Below, in pieces: positions 35,419-44,041 of a DNA stretch of 64,000 bases. Within the stretch, counting starts at the first letter, position 1, and each line of letters begins with the position of its first letter. The DNA comes from Aureispira anguillae (lineage in GTDB: Bacteria > Bacteroidota > Bacteroidia > Chitinophagales > Saprospiraceae): contig NZ_AP026867.1 in NCBI RefSeq assembly GCF_026000115.1, positions 527,501 to 591,500 on the forward strand, read 5' to 3'. A program made the position numbers and the translations under genes. Under the pieces are notes generated by a model. The model made no database searches. It had not been told where the DNA came from and saw nothing but the letters and a program-made list of their open reading frames with translations.

Positions 35419-35555
35419 TGGAGTATTATTATGAAACACCCCAAACCAAATAATAGGCAAATTTGCCAAATAATAGTTCCGATTATCTAATGTTTCACTC
35501 AGTTTCAGTATATCTCCAAAATACACTATTTTAGTAAGAATTATATTGAACAATT

Positions 35556-36608
35556 ATGAAACCACTATATTTATTGCTGTTGCTTTTATGGGCTGCTGAA
35601 TATGCTTGTGCACAAAAACAAGATACGATTTATCGTTTCTTTAAAGGTGCCGTAAATAAAGAATATTCGATTACTATGGAGTTGAAGCAGATAGGGAGTA
35701 GGCTAGAAGGAAATTATTTTTATGATAAATACCGAAAAAATGTAGCTGTAAAAGGAGAGTTGAGAGCGGATGGCTTGATTGTTCTCCAAGAAATTGATCC
35801 ATCTGGAAATAAAACCAGTTCTACTTTTGTTGGAACTCATCAGATGAATTGGAAAAGTATTGAGGGAACTTGGGAAAATAAAACCAAAGATCGTTACTTT
35901 ACCTTTGACCTAATGGCAATAGAACAGCCTTTGGGACAAAAGAGACGCTATAGCTTTGATAACATTCGATGGTTTCAAGGTTTACTCAATTATTTTGACT
36001 TAGAGCCTGAGTTGCCTTTTACGGTATATCAGGGCATCGAAAAGAATAATTTTAGATGGAAAAATGATACCAAAGAATCTGCAAGAAAAGATTATCAAAA
36101 AATGATCCCTTACCGTTTGGCCAAGCGATTTATTATGGATCAAGTTAGGTTTAAACCAGAGGGAAGTTTTGATTATTTTGATATTAGTGCAGACCAATAT
36201 AAATTGCATGCCATGCACTATAAAGCGCTTTGCACAGTTTATAAAACAAGCAGCTATGTTGGCTTATTGCTCAATTTTGAAGAAGATACAGGCTGGGATA
36301 CCTACAATGTAACTTTTTTATTAATTTATGATTATGCAGGGCATTTATTAGATGCTTGCAAGGTGGGCAAACGACTAAATTTAGAACATAGAGGGAAGCA
36401 ACTAAAAGAACAGATGACAAGTAAGTTTTTAGTAGATTCTACGATTGAAATGCATGCTACTTGTCAACGTATTGAATATGGAAATAATAGTATAGAGGAA
36501 GAATACTACAAAGAACAGCAAGAGCAACGCTATATTTATTATATTTTGCAACCTAGTGGGAGATTTATACGGCAAGAGGTGGATTTAGGAAAAAAGAGGA
36601 AGCGGTAA
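35556..36608 (+). CDS. Secreted protein of unknown function, possible lipocalin-like N-terminal domain
   Basis: A 350-aa protein with signal peptide (MKPLYLLLLLLWAAEYACAQ). Residues about 25-115 show the pattern of a small beta barrel (YSITMELKQIGSRLEGNYFY, SIEGTWENKTKDRYFTFDL), as in lipocalin-like proteins. The rest has mixed strands and helices with ALCTVYKTSSYVGLLLNFEE and a charged C-terminus ending KKRKR. No enzyme motif is recognised. It ends 25 bp before the sensor kinase gene and may be in one operon with it and the LytTR regulator, so it might be part of the signal input. Confidence 0.7.
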   Translation: MKPLYLLLLLLWAAEYACAQKQDTIYRFFKGAVNKEYSITMELKQIGSRLEGNYFYDKYRKNVAVKGELRADGLIVLQEIDPSGNKTSSTFVGTHQMNWKSIEGTWENKTKDRYFTFDLMAIEQPLGQKRRYSFDNIRWFQGLLNYFDLEPELPFTVYQGIEKNNFRWKNDTKESARKDYQKMIPYRLAKRFIMDQVRFKPEGSFDYFDISADQYKLHAMHYKALCTVYKTSSYVGLLLNFEEDTGWDTYNVTFLLIYDYAGHLLDACKVGKRLNLEHRGKQLKEQMTSKFLVDSTIEMHATCQRIEYGNNSIEEEYYKEQQEQRYIYYILQPSGRFIRQEVDLGKKRKR

Positions 36609-36633
36609 TCAATTTAACTATAAGAAGCTATTA

Positions 36634-38598
36634 ATGAATTATTTTTTCTACTTATTGCTATTTTTTTTACCCTGTTTGGGAGCGGCGCAATCTACAGCTT
36701 TTATCAAAGAATTAAAAAAAGAAGCAACCAACAAAAACTTAGATGAAGTCAAGCGAATTGCTGCTTATAATCAACTGACAACTATTTATTACAATAGAGA
36801 TGTAAGTAAAGCAAAACGATATTGCGGGCATGCTTTAAAAATGGCGCAAAAGGATTCTTTGTCAATCGGAATGGGCAATGTATATAACAACCAAGCTTTG
36901 TTAAGTTTTGGAGCAGGGGAGTATGAATTAGCGATCAATCAGGTAATCAAAGCGATTCAGGTGGCAACCTATCTCAATAGACCGACCCTAAAAGCCATTG
37001 CCTATGCTCGTTTAGGGTTGATTTATAGCAGTAAGGGCTATGCTTACAAGGCTATTGAATACAACATCAAAGCCATTAATATTGCCAAACAGATTAGCAA
37101 TAAAAAAAGCATGGTGTTAGGGTATTATCATATTGGAAAATCCTATTCGCATCTTAAAGACACCAATAAGGCTGTTATGTACTACAATAAAGCAACGACT
37201 TATTTTGGTGCAGAAAAAGATAAGAATCTAGCGGCTTTAATTTATATAGAACAGGGCTTGATTTACATGCAAAAAAATGCGTTAAGCAAAGCGCAGCAAT
37301 TAATGATGGCAGGTTTAGAACTGAGCAAAAAAATGCACAATACTAGGGGGATTGCCTATGGGAATTATGCCTTGGGTTGCTTGGCAAATTATCAACAATA
37401 CAACAATCAAGCACTAGAGTATTTTAGCACGGCTCAGACCATTTATGAGGAACTGGATGATGACTTAGGAAGTGCACAGGTGTTGGAAGGAATGGCAAAG
37501 GTGGAGTTAGAAAGGGGGCAATACAAGGCTGCTGAGGGCTATCTAACAACTGCACTATCAACGGCTAGGGCTTCAAGAGCTATGGTGTTAACAAAGGATT
37601 TGTACCAAACCATGTTTGATGTTTATATGGGAGGTGGGGAGTACAAAAAAGCAATTCGTTATTATCAGAAATACCATTTGGTCAAAGATTCTATTTTTAA
37701 CCGAGATAAGAATAGAGAAATTGCTGAAATTCAAATTAAACACAAAACTAGAGAGTTGGAGCGAGAGCATGCAGAGCTAGCCGAAAAACATAATTTAACC
37801 CTCAAATTAAGTGAAGAGAGTCGCCGAAATCAAGAATTAAAAAATACACAAAATTGGTACATCATTTTAGCTTTGATTGGTGGTCTGTTGCTGATTGTCA
37901 TTATTGGATTACTGGTTTTTAGACAGGATAAACTAAAAACGCAAATCCGAGAAACAGAACTCGAACAACGTGCCTTGCGCTCCCAGATGAATCCTCATTT
38001 TATGTTCAACTCCTTGAATTCTATACAAAGTCTAATTGCCACAGATAATAATGCAGAAGCGAGCATCTATCTGGCTAAATTTTCTCGTCTAATGCGACGA
38101 ATTTTGCAAAATTCTAGACAGGCTTATATCCCATTGCGTCAGGAAATCGAATTTTTGGATAATTATATAGAACTAGAGCAGCGCAGGTTTAAGGAAGCTT
38201 TTGATTATGAATTGGACAAAAATGAAATTGAAGACGATCATTTTGTAATGATTCCACCCTTGGTTATTCAGCCGTTTATCGAAAATGCAATCATTCATGG
38301 TTTGTTGAGAAAGTCTGAAAAGGGAACCTTGAAGATTAAATTTGAGGACTATGATAAGAGCTTAATAAAGTGTACCATTATGGATAATGGCATCGGGCGA
38401 AAAGCTGCGGCTGCCTTCAAGACCGATCAAAGCCAAGAATCATTGGGCATCAAAATCACAGAACAACGCTTAAAATACCTAACGCTCAAGGAAAAAATTT
38501 CCGTGCCTTTTATTCATGTGATTGACTTAGAAGATGATAAAGGAGTTGCGCTGGGTACGCAGGTAGAATTGTTGTTGCCCATTAAGTATAAGACCTAG
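36634..38598 (+). CDS. Sensor histidine kinase of LytS type with TPR repeats
   Basis: A 654-aa protein with signal peptide (FYLLLFFLPCLGAAQS). Residues about 40-360 form TPR repeats outside the cytoplasm (IAYARLGLIYSSKGYAYKAI, GNYALGCLANYQQYNNQALE). A coiled coil at about 370-405 is followed by one membrane helix at about 408-430 (YIILALIGGLLLIVIIGLLV). The His-kinase domain has the phospho-acceptor His455 in RSQMNPHFMFNSLNSIQS, the N box PFIENAIIHGL and the G box MDNGIGRKAA, as in LytS/YehU. It should phosphorylate the LytTR regulator encoded 72 bp downstream. This TPR-LytS/LytTR arrangement is common in Bacteroidota. Confidence 0.93.
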   Translation: MNYFFYLLLFFLPCLGAAQSTAFIKELKKEATNKNLDEVKRIAAYNQLTTIYYNRDVSKAKRYCGHALKMAQKDSLSIGMGNVYNNQALLSFGAGEYELAINQVIKAIQVATYLNRPTLKAIAYARLGLIYSSKGYAYKAIEYNIKAINIAKQISNKKSMVLGYYHIGKSYSHLKDTNKAVMYYNKATTYFGAEKDKNLAALIYIEQGLIYMQKNALSKAQQLMMAGLELSKKMHNTRGIAYGNYALGCLANYQQYNNQALEYFSTAQTIYEELDDDLGSAQVLEGMAKVELERGQYKAAEGYLTTALSTARASRAMVLTKDLYQTMFDVYMGGGEYKKAIRYYQKYHLVKDSIFNRDKNREIAEIQIKHKTRELEREHAELAEKHNLTLKLSEESRRNQELKNTQNWYIILALIGGLLLIVIIGLLVFRQDKLKTQIRETELEQRALRSQMNPHFMFNSLNSIQSLIATDNNAEASIYLAKFSRLMRRILQNSRQAYIPLRQEIEFLDNYIELEQRRFKEAFDYELDKNEIEDDHFVMIPPLVIQPFIENAIIHGLLRKSEKGTLKIKFEDYDKSLIKCTIMDNGIGRKAAAAFKTDQSQESLGIKITEQRLKYLTLKEKISVPFIHVIDLEDDKGVALGTQVELLLPIKYKT

Positions 38599-38670
38599 TT
38601 AAAATGGTAGGATGGAATTGCATCTCATAGGGCATGGGATAGAATTTTAAAGAACTAAAACAAAATAAAA

Positions 38671-39420
38671 ATGATAGATACTGTAATAATAGATGATGAA
38701 CAAGCTGCACAAATTACCTTGATGCGCTTTCTTCAAATGCACTGTCCCAATGTAAATATTGTAGGAACGGCAGATGGGGTAGAAGAGGGGCTAAAGTTAT
38801 TGGAAAGCAAAAAAGCGGATCTTGTATTTTTGGATATAAAAATGAACGATGGAACGGGCTTTGATTTGTTGAAACGCTTACCTGAGATGAACTTCAAGCT
38901 AGTTTTTACGACCGCTTATGACGAGTATGCCCTAAAGGCGTTTAAATATTCAGCAATTGATTATCTGCTCAAACCAATTGATCCTTTGGAGTTGATTGAT
39001 GCCGTTGGCAAAGTAGAACCTAAGAGTACCAAAAAGACGAATACTGCTCAAAGCGTAGACAGTATGTTTGAGTTATACAAGGAAAATAAATTTGATAAAA
39101 TTGCGATTCCATCGGTTGATGAATTCCATTTTGTTAGAATTTCTGAAATTATTCGTTGCGAGGCTAGCAGCAATTATACGATTATATACTTAAGCACAGG
39201 CAAAAAAATTGTTGCGCCCAAAACACTCAAAGAATTTGAAGAATTATTGGTTTCTGAAGGCTTTTTTAGAGTACATCAATCGCATTTGATTAATCTCAGC
39301 CATATTCAGCAGTTTATGAAGACTAAAAATAAAATTAGAATGGTAGATGCCTCCGAAGTAGAAGTTTCAAGACGTAAAAAGACCTTATTTATGGAGCTAA
39401 TTAATATGCGTAAGTTATAA
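38671..39420 (+). CDS. LytTR-family response regulator
   Basis: A 249-aa two-domain regulator. The receiver domain (1 to about 120) has the acidic pair in IIDDEQ, phospho-acceptor Asp55 in VFLDIKMNDG, the Thr in VFTTAYDEYALKAF, and Lys in DYLLKPIDP. The LytTR DNA-binding domain (about 145-245) shows IIRCEASSNYTIIYLSTGKK, KEFEELLVSEGFFRVHQSHL and EVEVSRRKKTLF. It probably binds direct repeats in target promoters after phosphorylation by the upstream kinase. Targets cannot be named. Confidence 0.95.
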   Translation: MIDTVIIDDEQAAQITLMRFLQMHCPNVNIVGTADGVEEGLKLLESKKADLVFLDIKMNDGTGFDLLKRLPEMNFKLVFTTAYDEYALKAFKYSAIDYLLKPIDPLELIDAVGKVEPKSTKKTNTAQSVDSMFELYKENKFDKIAIPSVDEFHFVRISEIIRCEASSNYTIIYLSTGKKIVAPKTLKEFEELLVSEGFFRVHQSHLINLSHIQQFMKTKNKIRMVDASEVEVSRRKKTLFMELINMRKL

Positions 39421-39468
39421 TTATTTATCATATTGTACCGAAGGGGAATTTATAGGTAACGAAGCAGC

Positions 39469-39541
39469 ATGGATTATGCATTAAATTTACCAAGATTTTT
39501 GATCGCTAATAAGGCGCAAAAAGGTTGCTTAAATTTACAAC
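39469..39541. repeat. Interspersed repeat with ATGGATTATG start, copy 1
   Basis: ATGGATTATG at 39469 followed by TAAATTTACCAAGATTTTT matches the copy at 44798 in 28 of the first 32 bases. A second TAAATTTAC occurs 30-odd bp later in both. GATTTTTGAT...AAGGCG inside also resembles 40799-40830. It lies after the LytTR gene. Confidence 0.5.
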
Positions 39542-39595
39542 CATTAGTTTAGTTACTTACCTACAGAATTTGTCTAATTTTATAATAAAAGTAAC

Positions 39596-40525
39596 ATGAA
39601 AAGAAGTTTATTTTTTGCCTTGTTTTGGCTATCATCAATGACTGTTGGTATCGCTCAATCCAATGCAGATTTGATTCAAGTAGTTGATCGTTTTTTTGTA
39701 GCAATGGAAGCAAAGGATACGGTTGTTTTGGATTCTATTATGCACGATGAATGCATTTTATTCTCAACCTTAACTAGAAATGGGGTGCCGATTATAGAGC
39801 CTTTGCGCAAGGCTTCTTTTTTGGGATTTATGGGGCGTGCTATACAAAAAAAATACGTATACGATGAGCAATTGTGGAGCTATGAGGTTAGTCGGGAAGA
39901 TAATTTAGCAACTGTTTGGACGGAATATACCTTATTTACAGGAAAGGAAAATACCGTCAGTCATTGTGGGGTTAATATTTTTACCTTAGCCAAAAATAAA
40001 GCGCAAAAGTGGGTGATTACCAATATTACCGATACGAGGCGAAAAACGGATTGCATTGAAGAAAAAACACCACTCGAAAACAAAGACCTCATCAATCAGT
40101 TGCTCAATGATTGGCACCAAGCCTCAACCACTGCCAATGCAGATGCTTTTTTTGGGGCGATGACTGCCGACTGTATTTACTTGGGCACTGATGCGTCTGA
40201 ACGTTGGTTGAGAGATGAACTAAGGACTTGGGCTAACTTTGCTTTTGAGCGAGATACTGCTTGGGCTTTTACCCCTTCCAAACGTGAGATTTATTTTAGT
40301 GACAATCAAAAAATAGCTTGGTTCGAAGAAATGCTAGCTACTCAAATGGGAACTTGTCGAGCTTCTGGGGTGCTTTGTAAGGTTGATGGCACTTGGAAAA
40401 TAAAACATTATGACTTGGCAATCATGGTACCCAATGATTTGATAAAGGATTTTATGAAATTGGTCGAAATGGGGGGCTTACCTGAAAAGAAAAAACGAAC
40501 TCGAAAGAAAAAAAAGAAATCGTAA
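39596..40525 (+). CDS. Secreted protein with two SnoaL-like (DUF4440-type) domains
   Basis: A 309-aa protein with signal peptide (FFALFWLSSMTVGIAQ). Two NTF2/SnoaL-like domains follow one another. The first (about 24-155) has VVDRFFVAMEAKDTVVLDSI and NIFTLAKNKAQKWVITNITD; the second (about 165-290) has LLNDWHQASTTANADAFFGA and LCKVDGTWKIKHYDLAIMVP. The two domains share the same order of helices and strands, so they look like an internal duplication. Such cone-shaped folds bind or isomerise small molecules, but no catalytic set is evident. The C-terminal tail is strongly basic (KKKRTRKKKKKS). A short hairpin at 40529-40548 follows the stop. Confidence 0.8.
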   Translation: MKRSLFFALFWLSSMTVGIAQSNADLIQVVDRFFVAMEAKDTVVLDSIMHDECILFSTLTRNGVPIIEPLRKASFLGFMGRAIQKKYVYDEQLWSYEVSREDNLATVWTEYTLFTGKENTVSHCGVNIFTLAKNKAQKWVITNITDTRRKTDCIEEKTPLENKDLINQLLNDWHQASTTANADAFFGAMTADCIYLGTDASERWLRDELRTWANFAFERDTAWAFTPSKREIYFSDNQKIAWFEEMLATQMGTCRASGVLCKVDGTWKIKHYDLAIMVPNDLIKDFMKLVEMGGLPEKKKRTRKKKKKS

Positions 40526-40942
40526 GGCTTTTGTTGACTACAACAAAATAGTGTTATGATAAGATTAAAATACCGATAGCGCTAACTATTCGTCTTATAA
40601 TTCGTGTATTTTGTCGAGCCTAAAAAAAAATGATGAACTTTTTAGTTGTGGTATTCCTTTTGATATAACAACTATAAGTCATCTAACTTATCTTAAGTAT
40701 GTGTTCAGAGAATTAGTTTTAAGGTAGAACATAATCACAGACTTATCTTTATTGATCATAAGTAATGGGGCAAAATTATTTATAGAATTTGCAGTAAAAG
40801 ATTTTTGATATTAACAAGGCGAAAAACACAGTCATAGCCTTAGCTATGGCGAATATTTTCAACACAGTTAAGATTAAAAAGATTGCTCGAATAAACTAAA
40901 CTATCAATAATTTAGATTCATTACTTAAATAAAAAAAATAGA
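40526..40942. other. Intergenic region, 417 bp, with interspersed repeat
   Basis: It starts with a small 8-bp hairpin TTTTGTTG/CAACAAAA (40529-40548). At about 40795-40870 lies a sequence similar to the interior of the 22209-22369 element, sharing CATAGCCTTAGCTATGG (40838-40854). The rest is AT-rich. No ORF is seen. Confidence 0.45.
40795..40870. repeat. Interspersed repeat with CATAGCCTTAGCTATGG core
   Basis: The 17-bp core at 40838-40854 is identical to 22281-22297, and sequence on both sides is similar (TTTTT.ATA..AACAAG before, AATATTTTCAACAC after). Upstream, AAGATTTTTGAT...AAGGCG also resembles 39492-39515. No terminal inverted repeats like those at 22209 are visible here. Confidence 0.5.
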
Positions 40943-41635
40943 ATGAAATCGATACTAAAAACATTTACACTGAGTTTATTGTTGCTTGCTTTTGTTGCAC
41001 CAACATTTGCCCAAAAAAAGAAAAAAGATATTGACCAAGCTCATGTAAAATATACCATGACTGCTGAAGGAGGAATGGCTGCTGCGCTTACTGGATCAAC
41101 GATTGATCTGTTTTTTACGCCTACCCATGCTAAGATTCTTGGTGATGTAATGAGTGGGATGATTAAGATGGATGTTCGTTTTGACAACAAGGATAAAAAG
41201 GGAATGATGCTCATGGATATGATGGGGCAGAAAAAATTTGTAGAGATGGACGATAAGGCGGTAGAGGAGACCAAAAAAACAAACCAAAAACCACCACAGG
41301 TAGAGTACACCAAAAATTATAAAAAAATTGCTGGCTATAAGTGCCAACAAGCCAAAATGATGATTGAAGGTTTGGCTGAGCCTATTATTGTTTATATCAC
41401 CGAAAAAATCAAACCATCTAATTTAGGCGATTTGAGCATGATGAAATTTACGGGTCTTAAAGGTTTTCCGCTTTCTTGGGAAATGGAGCAAGAAGGAATG
41501 AAAATTAAAATAGAAGCAACAACAATTTCTTTGGATAAATTGCCTAAAAAGATTTTTAGCATGGTGATTCCTGATGGTTATGAAAAAATGACAATGGAAG
41601 ACCTTCAGAACATGGGAGGAACCTTAGGAATGTAA
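40943..41635 (+). CDS. Secreted DUF4412-like protein, paralogue 1
   Basis: A 230-aa protein with signal peptide (TLSLLLLAFVAPTFAQ). The mature chain has VKYTMTAEGG, an anti-parallel beta region with many Met residues (GMMLMDMMGQKKFVEM), then YKKIAGYKCQQAKMMIEG and IIVYITEKIKPSNLGDL, GLKGFPLSWEMEQEGMKIKI and FSMVIPDGYEKMTMEDL. The IAGYKC and KGFPL motifs recur in the two paralogues at 41818 and 44042, which share order and length. This looks like the DUF4412 / GLPGLI-type periplasmic family of Bacteroidota, whose role is unknown. A terminator-like stem follows at 41683-41744. Confidence 0.7.
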   Translation: MKSILKTFTLSLLLLAFVAPTFAQKKKKDIDQAHVKYTMTAEGGMAAALTGSTIDLFFTPTHAKILGDVMSGMIKMDVRFDNKDKKGMMLMDMMGQKKFVEMDDKAVEETKKTNQKPPQVEYTKNYKKIAGYKCQQAKMMIEGLAEPIIVYITEKIKPSNLGDLSMMKFTGLKGFPLSWEMEQEGMKIKIEATTISLDKLPKKIFSMVIPDGYEKMTMEDLQNMGGTLGM

Positions 41636-41682
41636 GCGGCTATTGATTAATGATTTAGAACTTTGTTGTTCAATGATAGCAT

Positions 41683-41744
41683 ATACATGATTGGCTAAAT
41701 CAATAACTGTTTTGCAGGTCAATTTGATTTAATCAATCATGTAT
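41683..41744 (+). terminator. Stem-loop after DUF4412-like paralogue 1
   Basis: ATACATGATTG (41683-41693) pairs with CAATCATGTAT (41734-41744), and inside it TAAATCAA (41696-41703) with TTGATTTA (41724-41731). It is followed by TTATTTTTTT. Confidence 0.7.
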
Positions 41745-41817
41745 TTATTTTTTATAAAAAGATAGACTTTTTCTAATGCTATCTAATGCTAGAAGAAGTC
41801 TAATAAACTTATACAAT

Positions 41818-42510
41818 ATGTCTTTTTTTTCAATTGCATTTTTGATGCTAATTAGCATGAGTTATTCACAAGCGCAATCTACCTTATCAGATGGTTATAT
41901 CAATTATTCGATAAGTGTAGATAGCGATGAGCCAGCGGCTGCTTTTTTGACAATGGGATCGTCCTTAGAAATTGCCTTCAAAGGGCAAAAAACCAAGGCT
42001 GTTGCCAAGGTAGCTGGTGGAACCAATACGGTAAGTCTTGTTGCAGATCACCAATCTGAATCTGGCTTATCTTTGATGGATGTTTTGGGTGAAAAAAAGG
42101 CTGTTAAATTAGAAAAGAGCAAGTTTGAAGAAGCAGAAAAAGAGTTAACTCAGATTGGTGAGAATCCTATGCGTTTAACCGATGATACTAAAACGATTGC
42201 AGGCTATTCTTGCCAAAAGGTTTTGATGAAAGACAAAAAATCAGGGGCAAATATTGTATTATACATCACCAGTAAAATAAAGCCCAAAGGAGATCCTTTT
42301 GCGCAACTCTTGATTGGTGAAATTAAAGGTTTTCCCCTAGGGATTATTGTTCGAAAAGATGGAACAACCGTTAAAATAATGGCTGAAAAGGTAAGTGCTA
42401 GAACGCCTAGTGATGCTGCTTTTTCGCTGACTATTCCTAGTGATTATCAGTTGACTACTTTAGAAAATCTAGAAAAAACGGCTCAAAAAGAAATTGAAAA
42501 AAATCGTTAA
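41818..42510 (+). CDS. Secreted DUF4412-like protein, paralogue 2
   Basis: A 230-aa product from the ATG at 41818, which gives signal peptide SFFSIAFLMLISMSYSQAQS; the in-frame ATG at 41776 would add a 14-residue tail before it. It has the same length and motif order as the upstream paralogue: YINYSISVDSD, LMDVLGEKKAVKLEKS, IAGYSCQKVLMKDK, IVLYITSKIKPKGDPF, IKGFPLGIIVRKDGTTVKIM and FSLTIPSDYQLTTLE. The conserved Cys in the IAGYxC motif is kept. The mature protein lacks the LysLys-rich start of paralogues 1 and 3. Role unknown. Confidence 0.7.
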   Translation: MSFFSIAFLMLISMSYSQAQSTLSDGYINYSISVDSDEPAAAFLTMGSSLEIAFKGQKTKAVAKVAGGTNTVSLVADHQSESGLSLMDVLGEKKAVKLEKSKFEEAEKELTQIGENPMRLTDDTKTIAGYSCQKVLMKDKKSGANIVLYITSKIKPKGDPFAQLLIGEIKGFPLGIIVRKDGTTVKIMAEKVSARTPSDAAFSLTIPSDYQLTTLENLEKTAQKEIEKNR

Positions 42511-42606
42511 GGAACTAATAAAATAGCCGATTTTGATAACATTTTGGAGACAAATAGAGTATACTACTCTAAATGCCTACTATAGAACAAAGAATTAAAA
42601 CTAAAC

Positions 42607-43401
42607 GTGGAACAGGATTATATAGCAATCAATAGACAATCTTGGAATAATAGAACAGATACGCATTTAAAATCTGATTTTTATGATCTTGATGGGTTCC
42701 TAAAGGGAAATTTGTCACTAAATGAAATCGAATTAAATTTGCTTGGCGATGTAAAAGGTAAACGTATTTTGCATCTACAATGTCATTTTGGGCAAGACAC
42801 CATTTCTTTGGGACGATTAGGAGCTATATGTACAGGAATAGACTTATCTGATAAAGCAATTAATAGTGCCATTCAACTCTCAGAACAAACGGGAGTATCA
42901 ACGACTTTTATTTGTTGTGACCTTTACGATTTACCCAATCATTTGGAAGGACAATTTGATATTGTTTATACCAGTTACGGTACAATTGGATGGTTACCCG
43001 ATATGGATAAATGGGCAAAAATAGTTCATCGTTTTTTGAAACCCAGTGGTCAATTTATCTTTGTTGAATTTCACCCTGTTGTTTGGATGTTTGATGATGA
43101 TTTCCAAAAGATACAATACAATTATTTTAATTCAGGAGCTATTATTGAATCAGAGGATGGAACTTACGCCGATAGAAATGCAGCCATTAGCCAAGAATAT
43201 GTAACTTGGAATCACAGCATTAGTGAAGTCGTTAATAGTTTGTTGAAAAATGGGCTTGAAATTAATAGCTTGGATGAATTTGACTATTCACCTTATGCTT
43301 GTTTTAGAAATACGGTAGAGTTTGCACCCAAAAAGCATAGAATTAAACACTTAGAAGACAAAATCCCAATGGTTTATGCCATTAAAGCAACAAAAAAATA
43401 A
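42607..43401 (+). CDS. Class I SAM-dependent methyltransferase
   Basis: A 264-aa protein that starts with GTG at 42607 (MEQDYIAINRQSWNNRTDTH); no ATG is available near it. The SAM-binding fold is clear: RILHLQCHFGQDTISLGRLG (motif I), TGIDLSDKAINSA (acidic residue of strand 2), FICCDLYDLP, FDIVYTSYGTIGWLPDM (motif IV). The N-terminal W-N-x-R/x-x-x-H segment is typical of a group of small-molecule methyltransferases related to UbiE/Tam. The substrate is unknown. It lies between two of the DUF4412-like paralogues. Confidence 0.85.
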   Translation: MEQDYIAINRQSWNNRTDTHLKSDFYDLDGFLKGNLSLNEIELNLLGDVKGKRILHLQCHFGQDTISLGRLGAICTGIDLSDKAINSAIQLSEQTGVSTTFICCDLYDLPNHLEGQFDIVYTSYGTIGWLPDMDKWAKIVHRFLKPSGQFIFVEFHPVVWMFDDDFQKIQYNYFNSGAIIESEDGTYADRNAAISQEYVTWNHSISEVVNSLLKNGLEINSLDEFDYSPYACFRNTVEFAPKKHRIKHLEDKIPMVYAIKATKK

Positions 43402-43468
43402 CCGATATATAGGCTCCAATTTTAACTGAATTCAATCGTAAAAAAATCTAAAATTGTCAACCAATACT

Positions 43469-43906
43469 ATGGATGATGGTGTATTCCCTTCTTTTAATAA
43501 TAACCAAGATAAAAATAAAATTGATAAAATAACAGCTGCTTTTTTTGATGTATTTACGAACAAAAATGAAAAAGTTCCAAACCTAAAGCAGCTTAAAGAG
43601 TTATTTATCTCTAATGGAATAATAATCAATAATACAACAGGAACCCCAGCGGTTTTTGATTTAGATGGTTTTATTGTTCCACGAGAAAAAATATTATCGG
43701 ATGGGACTTTAACAGATTTTAGTGAAGGTGAAATTTCAAGTAAAACCCAAATATTTGAAAATATTGCACAGCGGTTTAGTTTCTATCAAAAATCGGGTAG
43801 ATTAAATGGAGTTTATTTTGAATCCAAAGGGATGAAAACCATTCAATTTGTCAAAGTAAATAGGATATGGAAAATATCGACTGTAGCTTGGAGTGATCAA
43901 AAATAA
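43469..43906 (+). CDS. SnoaL-like (DUF4440-type) cytoplasmic protein
   Basis: A 145-aa product from the ATG at 43469; a TTG start at 43454 is less likely. Residues ITAAFFDVFTNKNEKVPNL, LKELFISNGIIIN and VPREKILSDGTLTDFSEGEI, then FYQKSGRLNGVYFESKG and VKVNRIWKISTVAWSDQ form the helix-then-curved-sheet order of the NTF2/SnoaL superfamily. There is no signal peptide. It follows the methyltransferase by 67 bp and may be co-transcribed. Function unknown. A short 8-bp hairpin (43911-43931) lies just after the stop. Confidence 0.65.
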   Translation: MDDGVFPSFNNNQDKNKIDKITAAFFDVFTNKNEKVPNLKQLKELFISNGIIINNTTGTPAVFDLDGFIVPREKILSDGTLTDFSEGEISSKTQIFENIAQRFSFYQKSGRLNGVYFESKGMKTIQFVKVNRIWKISTVAWSDQK

Positions 43907-44041
43907 ATGACTTTTACTTATTTAGTAAAAGATTCTGAAGGTAAGACGTTTCTAATGTAACCTCTGCATATCTTCTAGATTTGTTTTTGGATCTGCTCAC
44001 TTAAAACGTTGAACAACTTCCTTAACAAAAATACAAGATAT

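Larger units (their letters stand above)
35218..35555. other. Intergenic region, 338 bp
   Basis: It holds the hydratase terminator (35249-35287) and an interspersed repeat copy (35316-35418), listed separately. The remaining 130 bp before the next start are AT-rich and probably carry a promoter that I cannot place. Confidence 0.55.

Noticed and set aside
35259-35553. Minus-strand ORFs over the repeat after the enoyl-CoA hydratase
   Set aside because: They follow the repeat and terminator sequence; Cys/His/Leu-rich translations look non-coding.
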